The position numbers were made by a program, and so were the translations under genes. The notes beneath the pieces are model-generated. The model was not told where the DNA came from. It saw nothing but the letters and a program-made list of their open reading frames with translations, and did not search any database. From Pigmentiphaga aceris (GTDB lineage Bacteria > Pseudomonadota > Gammaproteobacteria > Burkholderiales > Burkholderiaceae_B), in assembly GCF_008119665.1 (NCBI RefSeq), contig NZ_CP043046.1, positions 4,588,001 to 4,652,000 of the forward strand: 64,000 nucleotides of DNA, in the 5' to 3' direction. Shown here piece after piece: positions 63,307-64,000 of the stretch; position 1 is the first letter of the stretch, and every line of letters starts with the position of its first letter.

Positions 63307-64000
63307 TTAGCAAGCGATGCGCGCCACCGCCAGCCCACCCAAGGAAGTCTCTTTGTACTTGTCCATCATGTCGGCACCTGTGTCACGCATGGTGCGGATC
63401 ACCTGATCCAGCGAAATGAAATGTGTGCCGTCACCCGCCAGTGCCAACTGCGCAGCGTTGATCGCCTTGATCGATGCGATGGCATTGCGTTCAATGCATG
63501 GCACCTGCACCAAGCCGCCGACCGGATCACAGGTCAAGCCAAGGTTGTGTTCCAGGCCGATTTCGGCGGCGTTTTCGACTTGTTCCGGCGTGGCCCCCAA
63601 CACTTCTGCCAAGCCTGCCGCTGCCATCGCACAGGCAGAACCGACTTCACCCTGGCAACCTACTTCAGCCCCAGAGATGGAAGCGTTCTTCTTGCACAGA
63701 ATGCCGATTGCCGCGGCGGCCAATAGGAAGTCCACGACATCATCGTCACCGGCCGTCGACTCGAAACGCATGTAATACCGCAACACAGCGGGAATGATGC
63801 CCGCCGCGCCATTGGTAGGCGCAGTCACCACCCTGCCCCCCGCCGCATTCTCTTCGTTCACGGCCAGCGCAAACAGGTTCACCCATTGCATCGCCGACAG
63901 GGTGCTGCCGATCAGGTTCTGCTGCACAGTGGCTTGCAGACTGGTATGCAAACGGAAAGCACGACGCTTTACTTCCAACCCGCCCAGCAGGATGCCTTGC
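63307..64000 (-). CDS. sdaA: L-serine dehydratase, C-terminal part (5' end outside window)
   Basis: The C-terminal 231 codons of a one-chain L-serine ammonia-lyase, which converts serine to pyruvate and ammonia. The visible part is the alpha region: [60 protein letters not shown] and [20 protein letters not shown]. The cysteines in these blocks bind the iron-sulfur cluster. The stop is at 63307 (ends [10 protein letters not shown]). Upstream codons run off the window at 64000. Confidence 0.95.
   Translation of the reverse strand, partial: QGILLGGLEVKRRAFRLHTSLQATVQQNLIGSTLSAMQWVNLFALAVNEENAAGGRVVTAPTNGAAGIIPAVLRYYMRFESTAGDDDVVDFLLAAAAIGILCKKNASISGAEVGCQGEVGSACAMAAAGLAEVLGATPEQVENAAEIGLEHNLGLTCDPVGGLVQVPCIERNAIASIKAINAAQLALAGDGTHFISLDQVIRTMRDTGADMMDKYKETSLGGLAVARIAC

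Overview
The window is a high-GC, gene-dense proteobacterial chromosome segment. It most resembles Burkholderiales (Betaproteobacteria), probably the Bordetella/Achromobacter side of Alcaligenaceae. That placement rests on gene content and order (queA-tgt-yajC-secD-secF, many LysR regulators, several dipeptide-type ABC transporters). It is an inference, and the species cannot be named from the sequence alone. No phage, insertion sequence or CRISPR array was seen.

Layout. Positions 1-9.9 kb hold mixed housekeeping and transport genes: a malic enzyme cut by the window edge, an FAD oxidoreductase with a divergent LysR regulator, a MarR/EamA pair, an MFS exporter behind a good Fur box, an aspartate/glutamate racemase, an exported MsrA and a Nudix hydrolase. 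Positions 10-11.8 kb hold a HipBA-type toxin-antitoxin pair with four evenly arranged operator copies. Positions 11.9-20.8 kb hold a methyltransferase, an MscS channel, a parvulin, a degenerate HD-GYP protein, a prephenate-dehydratase-like protein, the alkA/ogt DNA alkylation repair pair, and a fosmidomycin-resistance-type MFS pump with a divergent AraC regulator.

Positions 20.9-33.4 kb form the most interesting region. A leftward operon (apnO-like dehydrogenase, RuBisCO-like protein, DUF1537 kinase, MFS transporter) matches the D-apionate / 3-oxo-isoapionate route. It is divergent from a FadR-type GntR regulator, which is followed by a rightward dipeptide-type ABC transporter operon ending in an amidase. 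A 14-base motif with the same orientation and nearly the same distance (about 60 bases) precedes both operons, so they probably form one regulon handling one family of compounds. Positions 33.4-44.5 kb hold a second, convergent dipeptide-type ABC transporter, then an M20 amidohydrolase overlapping a molybdopterin reductase, an NTF2-like protein, an esterase and an SDR protein without the usual YxxxK motif.

Positions 44.6-45.9 kb are a lower-GC patch with a GFA-family protein, an orphan SUKH-3 immunity-like gene and tRNA-Leu(CAA). Positions 46.1-51.8 kb hold the conserved queuosine and Sec genes. Positions 52.1-56.4 kb hold a FecI/FecR/TonB-receptor iron-uptake signalling cassette. Positions 56.5-57.7 kb hold a cytochrome b561 and a cytochrome c' that converge. 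Positions 57.9-61.6 kb hold a LysR regulator divergent from a DUF3100 membrane protein and a second M20 amidohydrolase. Positions 61.7-63.3 kb hold an AT-rich, apparently acquired AlbA_2/ATPase gene, followed by the C-terminal part of an L-serine dehydratase that runs off the window.
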